Below, piece by piece: positions 40,380-51,396 of a stretch of DNA of 64,000 nucleotides; position 1 is the first letter of the stretch, and each line of letters opens with the position of its first letter. Position numbers and translations under genes: made by a program. The DNA lies in NCBI GenBank assembly GCA_013399015.1, contig VWZX01006814.1, positions 4,004,699 to 4,068,698 on the forward strand, given 5' to 3'. The DNA is from Galbula dea (Eukaryota > Chordata > Aves > Piciformes > Galbulidae). Below the pieces are notes generated by a model, which ran no database searches, had not been told where the DNA came from, and was given only the letters and a program-made list of their open reading frames with translations.

Positions 40380-40395
40380 AAAAGATGTTTTCCTT

Positions 40396-43300
40396 CTTTT
40401 TTAAACTGTTATTTGCCACAAGCTTATTATTTTCGCACTCAGTTCTTTATCACAATTTTCTCTGAGAGTCTAATTTGTTGAAGGGCTGGGCTCTATACTT
40501 CCATTCCCTCATCTAGTGAAATGTTATCATACTCCTATCAAAGAGTGGCACAGGCTTATGCTGTCAGTCTGGGTTCAGAGATGTCCAAGTTAGCTTAAAC
40601 ATAGAGCCAGGAAATGTGAACGGGCCAGAGCTGTCCATCCACGTGGGCACACTCATTTCACAAAAGGATGATTCAGAGTCAGGACATGATTATAAGAGAA
40701 AAACTTTGTTCAAAACTGTGCCAGCACAAGCAGTCCTTTCAGATTTCCACATAATGGAGCCATCCATATGCAGTCTTAGAATTCGGTCCCTGGTGCATGG
40801 CTAAATCTGTTGCGTAAAAGAAATAACAAGTCTGATTTAGGAAAGAAACGAGAAAAAATAGCTACTCCTGATAAGAAGGTATTGAAAGCAAAGCCCAGGA
40901 TTCCATGGCCATTGGCATACTGAATTGTTGACCATATTTTCATCAAAAATATCTGGATCATTTTGAAGTGGGACTCAGGAAAGTATACTTGGGTTGACCT
41001 AACTAATGATCTAAAGCTTTGTATTAGATAAGTACTCAGCTAAGTTACGGAGTCAATCCTGCCCACTCTACATTCCTTTCACTAACTTGGATCCCCAAAA
41101 CTGGAGCACTGTAAACTAGGTGAAAAATATGAGGCTTTTCTGCATACATTAAAATTAAAAAAAAAAGGTTTTTAGGAATGATGGCTGGTTGAATTCACAC
41201 TAATTGTCTGTTACATTGTAACTTGCATTTACAGATTCCCACTGTGATACAAAAGCTGAAAGTATTTTTCCTTCAGCTGGTTAATGTATTCAGAGTCTTT
41301 TAACTATGGCTGGAAGTGATGAAAACATGTCATTTTTCTGACATGTATTCTCAACCAAGAATTCTTTACTTGTCTTTTGCAAGTACAATAGACTGTCTAT
41401 AATAATATCTCAGCTCTAGCTGTGGTATTTTTGAAGCAGATGCTCATGTTAGTCATCAACTCTTGCTCATATTAGTATGCCTTAGATCTACCAGTACCTC
41501 ACGGAAGGCAGTGAGATTTTTCATAGCTCAGGTACACTTTTGATGTGAATTTGGTTGCATTATCCAGTTCTTTGTGTTGAGATCTATGCCCAAGGCAGAA
41601 TGTAAAATATTGCCAGAGAATGTAGCAAAAGGAAATTGCAAAATTCATCTAAGTCATATTTTGTAGTTAGCATTTACTGTACATTTGGGAATGGCTACCA
41701 TATGAACTCCAGTTTCTTTGGGCTTTGAAATTTATTCTGAGAAATTAACATTTTCCTCTTTTTTTTTTAATGGAGAGAATATGGGTTTAACCTTTTTGTT
41801 TGGTTGGTTGGTTTATTGAAAATGAAATGGAAACAAGCAACAAAAGGAGGACTTCTCAGAAGTGGTTATTTCATGTATGATTTCAAACCCTCACCTTACA
41901 ATTTTATAGCTATTCATAAGGTCTGCTGGAGCACTTTCATATTTCAGAAATTATGTCATATTTAGAGCACTGGATTGGCACCGTGGATGAGAAGAGCATA
42001 TAGATCCACATCTATAGAGGAATGGATATGTACGGTAGCATACAAAATGTTCAATGTATAGAAGTGAAACACCGTTGTGGTACCACGTATCCTTGCCTTC
42101 GACAGCCCACCCTCGTGCTCTGGTGCACTTGCCCCATCCTTTACATGTGCTGCTGGATTTCAGCTGCCCGCTGACCTTGTTCTGCAAACACTGCTGAGTG
42201 TAATGCTCAACACTGAGCTCCCTAGGCCACGTCAGCACAATCCTTCATCCAAATTCAAAGCATGACGTCTGTATGCCCATTCACAGTACCCCAGGTAAGT
42301 GAATCCTGTAGTGATATTTGTGAAGTGCTGTGAATTGCCTCTGAAAGGACTGCAATGGACACATGTACTTTTGAGGTCTTTTCCAGCCCATGTAGCTTCA
42401 GAACTGTTGTTGTGGTGACAGGTGATCAAAGCTTAGCTCATATATTTTCAAAGTTTTGCCTCAGTTGCTGGAAATAGTGCTGCATATGATGTACGTGGAA
42501 GGGAATTCGTTTGGTGGCTGTGCAGTAGACTGATTATTTCAGGTATAGTAATTTTATCTTTCTCCTGTGAGTGTGGATTTACATATGTCCAGAAAGAGCA
42601 GTGAAGAATTATGATTTCTAGAAATGTTCACCTTCTAGCTGAGACTGCAGTGGAATGATTAAATTCATTTTAAACCAGGGTTTTTTAGAAAGTAAGCTGA
42701 CAAAATTGGGAAGGTTCACTACAGGGCTACAAAAATGATTTGCCACATGTTTTGAGGCTTAGTTAGCTCGCTCTTCTTTAAAAGAAAGTTAAGAAGTGAT
42801 ATATGATCAGCCTACAAATGCTTATTTTGTTGTTCCTAGTGACAGCTCCTTTCTCTCTCACACAAAAGGATAACAAGATGCACACAAAATACGAAGTGCC
42901 TCAAAATAAGAAACAATATTTCAAGTTGGATAAATAACTGGCTAAAAGCAGAATGATACTTGAAGTCTTTAAATCAAGACCATTGACTTCCTAGAAGAAG
43001 GAACTGAGCTCAGCCACAGCTTGATTCAGGGTGAAAGAAAATTGATCACCAAGGATATCCAAAGGATCAGCCTGAAGGAGGTGGAACGATGATAACCATT
43101 CTTTCTGCCCTTGTAACCTGTGACTGCATATAAGGGAAACAGACAGATAGTAAAGAGCTTATTTAGAATAGTCACTATTTTGCAGTCTAGTGAAGACTTC
43201 AAGGCCAAAGCAAATTCCATCATACTGGCAATTAAAGCTTAGCTGGCTATCTTTCCAGGTTAGGCTTTTGAGTTAATCATGCAAAGATCATTATTAATGC

Positions 43301-44393
43301 CACTCAAGGACAGCAGAGCATGTAAAAACTACCTCTAAACCACCTCTGACAAAAATGAGGGCAAATTCTTTTCTTTCTCACTAATCAGTTAAGAAGTGTT
43401 TTATAAATATAAAAATAGATTTTTTTTTTTTGTAAACTGTGCAGATTTTTTTAAAAGAGTGCCTACTTCAGAATACAAGGCCTACCCCTACATATCTAAA
43501 ATATGTTACTGGAATTGCAGATGCACAAATAGAATTTACTTGAAATTCTATCCATGAAAAAAAATTCATATCACTAAGTTCATTTATCTTTTCCTTCAGA
43601 AAAGTAAATAAATACTGAAGTGAGGTAAATAAATGCCTCCTGAGTATGCAGGCAGGCAAAGAAGTCAAATAATTTTGAGAATGTGTTATATAGAATGGGT
43701 AGATATAATATGTAGTATAGCACAAAATATGTATGTTTAAAAAAGGAAACCAAGTGTACTTGTGTTTTGAAATACAAATCTTGCAATCTTATTTACAGAG
43801 TTGCTACCCACTGTGTCATGTGGCTTGCAAAATTCTTGATGAAAAGAAATATTTTCTTCATTCATTGTAGAGAAGCTGTTTCTGTTCCCATACATTCCAA
43901 AAGTTCTAATTATTAAATCTTTCTGCTCTGAGTTTGTTCTCCCATTGCATAATTTTATGTCTCTCGGTAGCCCTTTTCTTCCACCTTTTCTCCATAATTA
44001 GGAAGCAGACACTGTTTGAATTTTTGTTCACAGAGCAGGACCTACATTGGCAGGGGCTGAGTCTTTTGCAGGGGCTGAGACCTCTGCTGTGCCTCCACAA
44101 GGAACATGCTGCCAATTATTTTTAGCGAAGAGCAGACTTACAGTAAACATCTCTCTTCTCATGGTAAAAGCCTTAGCTCAGGAGAGTGAAATAATAAACC
44201 TTGTAGAAAGGAGGAGCTGACCAAATTATTGAAGGAGAAATCACTTCTGCAGGGTAGTAAGAAATTTGGTGACAAAGTGAAAATCTGCAAACCCTGGAAG
44301 GTTTAATTCATACCTTGAATCATACTATTTTGCATTTTTAGAGCATTTCGTGTCTTCAGGATGCAGAACAGATGTTTCTTCATTCTGCTAGTG
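40396..44393. other. Intergenic DNA
   Basis: No gene was recognised. A short (GGTT)n patch occurs near 41800-41815. A weak CR1-like phrase near 42720 (GGGCTACAAAAATGAT) is too short and degraded to call. Confidence 0.5.
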
Positions 44394-44532
44394 GTTCTGT
44401 GGAGGTATTCAAAACCTGTCTGGACGCGCTTCTGTGCGACCTGGTCTAGGGAATCCTGCTGTGGCAGGGGGGTTGGACTAGATGATCTTTCGAGGTCCCT
44501 TCCAACTCCTAACATTCTGTGATTCTGTGATT
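44394..44532 (+). mobile_element. CR1 LINE 3' fragment, forward orientation
   Basis: The copy runs from GTGGAGGTATTCAAAACC-like ORF2-end sequence through GGTTGGACTAGATGATC to the octamer tail (ATTCTGTGATTCTGTG). It is truncated to about 140 bases. Over their shared part it is nearly the reverse complement of the copy at 14344-14710, differing at only a few visible positions, so both belong to one subfamily. Confidence 0.93.
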
Positions 44533-45750
44533 ATTTCAGCTTTACAGGTGGGCAAAGGATAGGGAGAGGTTGAATGATTTCTCTCAGACTATGGTGTCAA
44601 TCATTGTCAGAACCAGAAATAGGATCAAGAAGTGCTTGGGAGTACATGCCCATGCTGAAACCACTCAACCACACTGTACCCATCAGAAGAAATGGAAATT
44701 AATTTTTAATATTCCCATTTCTAAAACGAGATTTTGGATTTTAGAAAAGTTAAATATTTATTTCATTATGCATGACTTTATAAGCCTATAATTTATACTA
44801 GATAGATTTATTGGCTTTATTTCCCCCTGATAATTATATAGTCCTTGTTGATCTAATGGGCTTGTCGTTGTTAGTAATGTATCCATCTGCCCAAAGAAAC
44901 AACATTATTTGGCTCTTACGTACTTAGGAACAAAGTGGAGCAGCATGCACATAGAAATTGTGCTGAGCTTCAACATAAAGTGAAGGGGTTTTCCTTCTCA
45001 TAAATGCAGATTAAATATACTAAATTAATTTGCAACTACTTCAGTTTTCTAAGCAAATTTAATCTTCTGATATTTATCAGGCTGGCAGCATTGCAGGCCT
45101 CTATTTACTTTAAAAAGTGCTGATATGTAGCAATGACACCAGCAGATTATAAAGAGTTTACAAACATTAGTCAGTCTGCCTTTAGCAGGGAGAAAAAAAG
45201 TACCCAATGCCTCTCACTGGATGGTCATTCAGACTGTGCAGGACAGTCTTTGACACTGATTGAGAGATTGAATATCCAGGACTGAGATAACTATAGTAAG
45301 AGAGGTATTCTCTTAGTCCCAGCAATCTCCTTTTGCTTCAGAAACTCATGAATTACTTTACTGCTGAAAATATGATACTGCAGCCTTTGCAGCCATGACA
45401 TCACTGAGAGTCTAAGTTTAAAATTCCAGTCCTTTTGCCTGATCAGCCTCAAAATTAATTTCTTTCCATGACTCAAATTTAATAATCAGAAATGTCCCTT
45501 CCAAGAGCCACATGGCTTCTGCTTTCCATGTGCAGAAATTAATCTCAGCCTCGTTGCTTGACAGGTCTAAGACTCCTCTTGTTACATAGGCCAGTCTTGG
45601 GTTCTTTTTTTTCTGGATGAAAAAACAGGTTAAACTGCATCTTCTTTTGCATAGATAGTATATAGAAAACTGGGAAAACTGTGACATTGAATAGAGAGAC
45701 CCTAAAAAGCATCCTGACATTTTCTGCAAATGAACATTGCAATTACACTT

Positions 45751-45767
45751 ATAAATAAATAAATAAA
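45751..45767. repeat. (AAAT)n microsatellite
   Basis: Four AAAT-type units in a row. Confidence 0.8.
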
Positions 45768-46003
45768 CATTCATGATAATATTTTTCATTTCTGCATTAT
45801 TATGCTTATGATAAATTTGAAGAATCCTACAGGTACATTCAGCCACCCACACAGCCAAAAGAAGGGCTCTGGTGAGTGTTTTTAAATAATGTGTCCTTTA
45901 AAGGTTAAGTATGAATGAAAGGATGTAGCATTTTTGTTCAATTACACTGATGTTCTTAAGACACCACTACTGTCATGTAATTTAAGCCAAATAACATCTT
46001 AGG

Positions 46004-46056
46004 AAAAAAAACCCCAAATAAAAACCAAACAAACCAAAAAACCCACCACAAAACAA
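46004..46056. repeat. A/C-rich low-complexity tract (G/T-rich on the - strand)
   Basis: The + strand consists of A and C (AAAACCCCAAATAAAAACC, then ACAAACC and similar). It is the complement of the G/T-rich tracts found elsewhere in the window and the only one of that size in this orientation. Confidence 0.8.
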
Positions 46057-46762
46057 GGACTGAGGGAGGGGGAAACAATGACACAGAGGAATCTAGACCA
46101 CATATCAGTACAGGAAGGAAGACGAGCAGAAAGATTGAATAGGATGTGTTGTGATTGTATGTGTCAGTTGTGATCCTGCTTTTGCTGCATCTTTCCCTTT
46201 CAGTCCCAGATCAGACTTCATCAGTCTGGTTCCACACTCATTCCTCACAAAATTTCCTGCTCACAAAATTTCTACTCATCATTGCAAGGATTAGAACTAA
46301 TTACCAAAGCAAGAGATTCTCACGTTTCCCTTCTTTGACTTCCCTATTGGTGCCCTGTTCTTCTCCAGACAACCTATGCAGACATCCAAGGAAGAATTTG
46401 GCCAGCATGCTACCAGGAGGGGAAGAATTTAAAGGGAGAAGAGTAATGCAGATGGCTAAAAAACACCTGTCAAGGATTCCTGAGGTGCAGACAGATTAGT
46501 GATGCTATTTACTATTGCAATAGGTGCAGCTAACTCTTCCCTACAGAGCTGAATGTGGGCAAGACACCTGCAACAGGTGTGAGTGGTAAGAATGGTAATT
46601 CCCCTTTTTGTTCACCTCTTAAGTGGTGGATAGAGGGGGCATATAAAAAGGAAAAAGACTGGAGAAATCAAGCTGTTTATGATAGTATTTTCTTCACTTT
46701 ACGTGATCTTCCCTTTCTCTTATAATAGGTTAAGTATAATTTTCTCCTTTGTCTTGTATTAT

Positions 46763-46940
46763 ATATTGAAGGCCATCCTATTTTAACTTGTTTGACAGTC
46801 ATATCTGTCTTGTTTGTAATATAGTTTGACTGACAGTAAGTCAGGGGAATGTGATTTGAACTCCTCATTGTAACTGGCCTGACAATCATCTCTTTCTCAT
46901 TTAGAGTGTGGTTTGATTGACAATAAGTCAGAGGATTGGC
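46763..46940. repeat. Imperfect tandem duplication, unit about 87 bases
   Basis: The clearest part aligns 46794-46850 with 46881-46937 without gaps at roughly three matches in four (GACAGTCAT/GACAATCAT at the start, GACAGTAAGTCAGGGG/GACAATAAGTCAGAGG near the end). The similarity extends leftwards with small gaps (TCCTATTTTAACT against TCCTCATTGTAACT). Confidence 0.7.
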
Positions 46941-47432
46941 AGCTGGTTAGTTTGTTTTTCCCTGAATGCATAGTTCTAGCTAAGCCAAGAAATCTTTTCC
47001 TAAATATTCTGGTAGCTATTTTGTACAGGATTCTAAAAGGGTGATATCCCTCAACATTACTCTTAAAATAATATTGTTCTTTGGCTCTGTACCAATTTCA
47101 CTTTTAAGATGATGTTTTTCTTTCCTTCTCCTCTGCTAATTGTGTCTCTGTTTTTCATCCCTATTATTAAAGCATTGTAGAATTACTGTTTATATATTAG
47201 GAATTGTTACTTAGGTTCTTGACAATTTTTCTTCCTAACAAATATCAGAAAAGCTATTATCTGGTTTGCAAAAGCAACATCCACGTGCTATAATTGGGAT
47301 GTTTGGGTGACTCTGTTCAGTGGTTGCTGCTTGTGCACTGTTGACTGCAGCCAGTCACTTGCAGGGCATCTCTGGCACTCATTATGTTGTTGATAATTGT
47401 CATCTCTAATAAATGCACTTTCTCCAACACTC

Positions 47433-47474
47433 CACAGAGTAGCTACTGAGCTGGAAGGGACCCACGAGGACCAC
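47433..47474 (-). mobile_element. CR1 LINE 3' terminus, reverse orientation (short)
   Basis: CACAGAGTAGCTACTGAGC followed by TGGAAGGGACCCACGAGGA resembles the reverse complement of a CR1 3' end. The match stops abruptly at 47474 where reverse-transcriptase sequence in the other orientation begins. Confidence 0.6.
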
Positions 47475-47590
47475 TAGTGGGGTTCCGCAGGTTTCTATCC
47501 TTGGCCCAGTACCCTTCAATGTCTTTGTAAATGCCCTGTACACAGGAATTGAGGAGATGCTTAGCAATTTGCTGATGACACTTAACTGAT
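47475..47590 (+). mobile_element. CR1 ORF2 reverse-transcriptase fragment, forward orientation
   Basis: Conceptual reading gives degraded forms of the CR1 reverse-transcriptase core: a GVPQxSxLGPV-like stretch, then FNVFVNAL, then a remnant of the segment before the catalytic FADD box. Frameshifts prevent a continuous frame; the FADD position is damaged. It is a dead fragment about 115 bases long, lying between two reverse-oriented CR1 pieces. Confidence 0.75.
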
Positions 47591-47593
47591 TCA

Positions 47594-48061
47594 AATTTAT
47601 CCTGTTTCCCCTAGTCCCATCACTGTCCACTAGAGTGAGAAGATCAGTACCTGCCCCTCTGCTACTCCTTGTGAGGATATTGAAGATGGCAAAGAGGTCT
47701 CCCCTCAGCCTCCTCTTCTCAAGGCTAAACAAACCAGGTGACCTCAGCTGCTCCTCATAAGCTTTCCCCTACAGATCCTTCACCATCTTTGCAGCCCTCC
47801 TCTGGACACTCTCCAACAGCTTAATGTCTTTCCTATATTGTGGAGCCCAAAATTGCACACAGAACTCAAGGTACAGCCACACCAATACAGAGCAGGGCAG
47901 GACAATCACCTCCCTTGGCTGGCTGGCAATGCTGTTCTTCTTACTGTTGCTTCACCACAGGATACAGTTGGCCCTCCTGGCTGCCAGGGCACACTGCTGA
48001 CTCGTATTGGCACACTACTGCCTTCCCCTAATGGGTCTCAACCCCAAACTCAGCATAGTTC
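47594..48061 (-). mobile_element. CR1 LINE internal/3' fragment, reverse orientation
   Basis: The sequence shows the complement of the CR1 ORF2 C-terminal region: GGTCTCCCCTCAGCCTCC, CTGCTCCTCATAAG, GCCCTCCTCTGGACAC, then CAAAATTGCACACAGAACTC and GCCCTCCTGGCTGCC, ending around CACACTGCTGACTCG. Substitutions are frequent, so it is an old copy. Confidence 0.9.
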
Positions 48062-50682
48062 ATGGTGATGTAATAGCAAAGGGGTAGTTTGCAATGGCCT
48101 CCAAGACTTGGCCAGGAATCTGTGCCAAAAAGGTCCACAAAACATTCCCTCTGCAGTAGAATAATAACCTGTCAGGATGTTCTATGCATTTGTGCCTTCC
48201 CTGCAATGTCCAAAGGCAGAGGGAAGTGAGAGTATGGGGAAAAAACTATCCTAAAAAGCAGTTTTCCTTAGGAGAAAAAACCCAACAGCAGCAGATACTT
48301 GCATATTAGTGTTCCTCTGCAGTTGCAGTCTGATCTTTAGGTGCTCTCAATTGGATATACTTCATGAGTGCAGCCACTGTGGAGGCAGGTTGAAGGGCAA
48401 GAGAGAGGGTTCATGGGCAGGAAATCAATAATAGTGCAACTCCCAGGATGAAGCAGCAGATTCTGCAGCCACTTACAAATCCATTATTCACATCAATTCT
48501 AGTGCCCATGGTTTGCAGGGTACTACCTGCGTTGGAAAGGGCATATTCTCCATTGTGCACTATGTTCTTAGGCACCTATGCATATGAGAGTGCACCCCCT
48601 ATACACCCTCACAAGATGCATTTAATTAAAGAAGGAATAGAGCTACAGAAAAATACCAGTTGATATTTTTGTAGAGCACCCATGATTTTTTTAACTAGAG
48701 GGACATGATCTCTTCATAGCTTCAGTGTGCCACCTTCACAGGCAAACAGTTTGTGTACAAATATTGGAAAGGCTATCTTTACTCATTGAGTAAATATGCT
48801 GCTGAGAAATAGTTTCAAAAATCTTTACAAAGAATCCAGCTAGCTAGATCATTTAAATATGCTTGAGGGACTGGAGACTGAAGAAGCAAAAGTGTAAATT
48901 GCACTTGAGCTACTGAGGAACAAAAAGTAGAACAGCTATGTCTGTGTCTACACTTGTTACTAAAGGATGAAAGGGTGAAGAAAAACTTTAAATTGATGCT
49001 GAAAAGACATTAGGCTGCAGAATTCTAATGCAAAAATATTCAGTAGCACAAGGAGCCTAAAATGGGAGCTAAAGGCACTAAGCCAGAGGATTGAAATGTA
49101 AAGTTTGTTCACAGTGGAGAGAAAAATATTTATTCCTCCTTTTCTGTTCCAAATGCTGTAATGTCATGCTGCTGTTTACCTCAACCTGTGACTTTGCTTA
49201 TTCCCTCTTCTCTTGTAAAAATCATTGCAGCTAGTGGTTCTTTTAATCAGCCTTTTTCCTAGATGATGCCACATAGGGAGCATAACCCATCAAACACCTG
49301 AACTGGTGAATTCTCCCAGTTAAACACCAACATTTTGAACAAGGAAGGTTAACACAAAAAAAAAATCAAAGGGAATAGAACTAAATTTCAAAGATACTCG
49401 AGGCTAACACAACACAGTACTGAGCTCTGTGCTTACACAAAGAGCTGCTGGCTTTACTGAATTCGTTTAGTATTCAGCATTCAGAGAGTGATATTTATTA
49501 TAATCTTTTTTAATTAACTACTGATGGGTTGTTTGGGGCAGAATAGCAGTTACAGGATAGAAGTAAAAGCTGCTGTTCTTACCACCTTTCCAGATCCATT
49601 TAAAGTGATATCTCCTCCATGACTAGGAGCTGAAGCAGCTATTTCTATGAGCTTGAAAACCGAAGCAGCTATGAACTCTGTCTTTTTTCTTAATTCCTGG
49701 GCTTGCCCTGAGCTGTGCTTTCACTAGTAGTTAAATCTCAAAAATGTTGTTCATTATGGAAACACACCCCCACCAGTAAAAATGAAAAAGGAAAAATAGA
49801 CCATTTTGTCCTCTGGGGAACTATAATGGAAGACTGTAGTGCAGGAAAGAGAGAAGGAAGACCAAAATTGGAAACTCTTACGTTTTAAATATGAACTCTC
49901 TCTGAGATGACTACACAAAAAGGGAAAATAAAAATAACAGCTTGTGGACACAGAGAGAAAGAAAACATGGAAATTCAGCTTCCTTGTTCAGTAGTCTGTT
50001 CCTAGGGAACACTACTTACAGTAAATATGCAAACACAATAGCCAAATGTACTATTTTTATTGTCATCTCTCTAAGAAACTGCCAAACAGCTTCCTCTGAT
50101 TTGTTATGTTTATTAACATTTAACCATTAAACAGTATCACAGGTGACATTTCTTCTGTTCTTTCCCTATACATCCAGTTATCATGGCCAAGTTACATGTT
50201 CATAGTTTTAAGTAACAGGGAAATTCTTATGTTTATGTGAAAACCTTTTTCATCATCCTTGTGTTACTACAAATATAGACTCTTGCCTGCTTTTTTTAAT
50301 CTAATATAATACATCCTATATAGTACAATACTTGGAAGACAGATTTGAGTGTGTGGGTTTTCTTTTTATCCGTTGGTCACTCCCTTTGTTATGCTACTTT
50401 TTCACTTTTAAGGAGCAAAAGGATACAGCCAGGCCAAAAACTCACTTTTCACTGTTTCCACTGCTAATGGTGGAACATGTTATGTGATTGAAAAATTGGC
50501 TTTCAGCTTTGAGAGGTTATAAATAGAAGGCATTGTCATCATCTAGCAGTTGTCCTGGAAAGGAGAGGTAACTGAGTAGATGAATAAAATATTGGCATTA
50601 AAAAAACATTTAAGTTAAATCTCTAAGTAGCTGATGAAATATTTCTATAGCAATCTTGTCAGCTTTTGCTCCAAGTAGTAAC
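48062..50682. other. Intergenic DNA
   Basis: No gene or transposon was recognised. A decamer AAGCAGCTAT occurs twice about 36 bases apart near 49633-49678. Nothing else stands out. Confidence 0.5.
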
Positions 50683-50760
50683 CTTTTTTGCTTGGTTTTG
50701 TGGGTTTCTTGTGGGTTTTTTTGTATGGGGAGGGGGGGCCTGTTTTGGGGTTTTTTTTAA
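50683..50760. repeat. G/T-rich low-complexity tract
   Basis: The + strand has T runs separated by G runs (TTGTGGGTTTCTTGTGGG, a GGGGAGGGGGGG block, then TTTTGGGGTTTTTTTT). It is followed at once by an A-rich run and, about 70 bases later, by a CR1 copy. Confidence 0.8.
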
Positions 50761-50828
50761 GAAGTAAAAAAAAAACACCCTGAAACCAAAATACCTGAGC
50801 TTGGGAGAGTGTCAGTGTCCCACACTTA

Positions 50829-51135
50829 GAATTATGGAATCATAGAATGCTTTTTGTTGGAAGGGACCTTTGAAGGTCATCTGGTCTAACCCTCCCGCCC
50901 TGAGCAGAAACACCTATAACTCGATCAGATTGCTCAGAGCCCCATCTAACATGACCTTGACCATTTCTAGGGATGGGGCATCTACCACTTTTGTGCCAGT
51001 TGTGCACACAACCTGTGCCAGTATTTTACCACTTTCACTGTAAAACATTTCTTACTTGTATGTTGACTAAATCTCCCCTCTTTCAGTTCAAAACCATTAC
51101 TACTTTTGCTGTCACAGCCTGAGATATAGACTTTT
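50829..51135 (-). mobile_element. CR1 LINE 3' fragment, reverse orientation
   Basis: The left edge (GGAATCATAGAATGC) is the reverse complement of the CR1 tail, followed by TTGGAAGGGACCTTTGAAGG and ATCTGGTCTAACCCTCC. It continues through CCTGTGCCAGTATTTTACCA into AAATCTCCCCTCTTTCAG and fades after the TGTCACAG region. Confidence 0.92.
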
Positions 51136-51245
51136 TCAGACCTGCCATTCACATAGAGCCTTCTGGAGTGCTTTGCTCTTTAGTGGCTATCCCTGATCTC
51201 AGTACCTGAATACCTCAGAGCAGAGCCTACTTGCTCTTCAATGAG

Positions 51246-51396
51246 TTCGCCATCCCTGGAGGTTTTTAAGAAGAGGATAGATGTGGTTCTTCAGGGGATG
51301 ATTTAGGGATAAGAGTAGTGTAGGGCTATTGGTTGGACTAGATGATCTTGAGGGTCCTTTCCAACCGAATGATTCTGTGATTCTGTGATTCTGTGA
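51246..51396 (+). mobile_element. CR1 LINE 3' fragment, forward orientation
   Basis: CCATCCCTGGAGGTTTTTAA begins the recognisable part, followed by TTGGTTGGACTAGATGATC and a tail of three ATTCTGTG octamers (51371-51394). It faces away from the reverse-oriented copy at 50829-51135. Confidence 0.92.

Larger units (their letters stand above)
44533..47432. other. Intergenic DNA
   Basis: No gene was recognised. It includes a stretch at 45000-45190 that resembles a conserved non-coding element, an (AAAT)n microsatellite, an A/C-rich tract and an imperfect duplication, all listed separately. The reverse-strand frame at 45418-45858 has no recognisable domain. Confidence 0.5.

Noticed and set aside
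42700..42790. CR1-like phrase (GGGCTACAAAAATGAT)
   Set aside because: The similarity covers fewer than 20 bases and no flanking CR1 sequence supports it.
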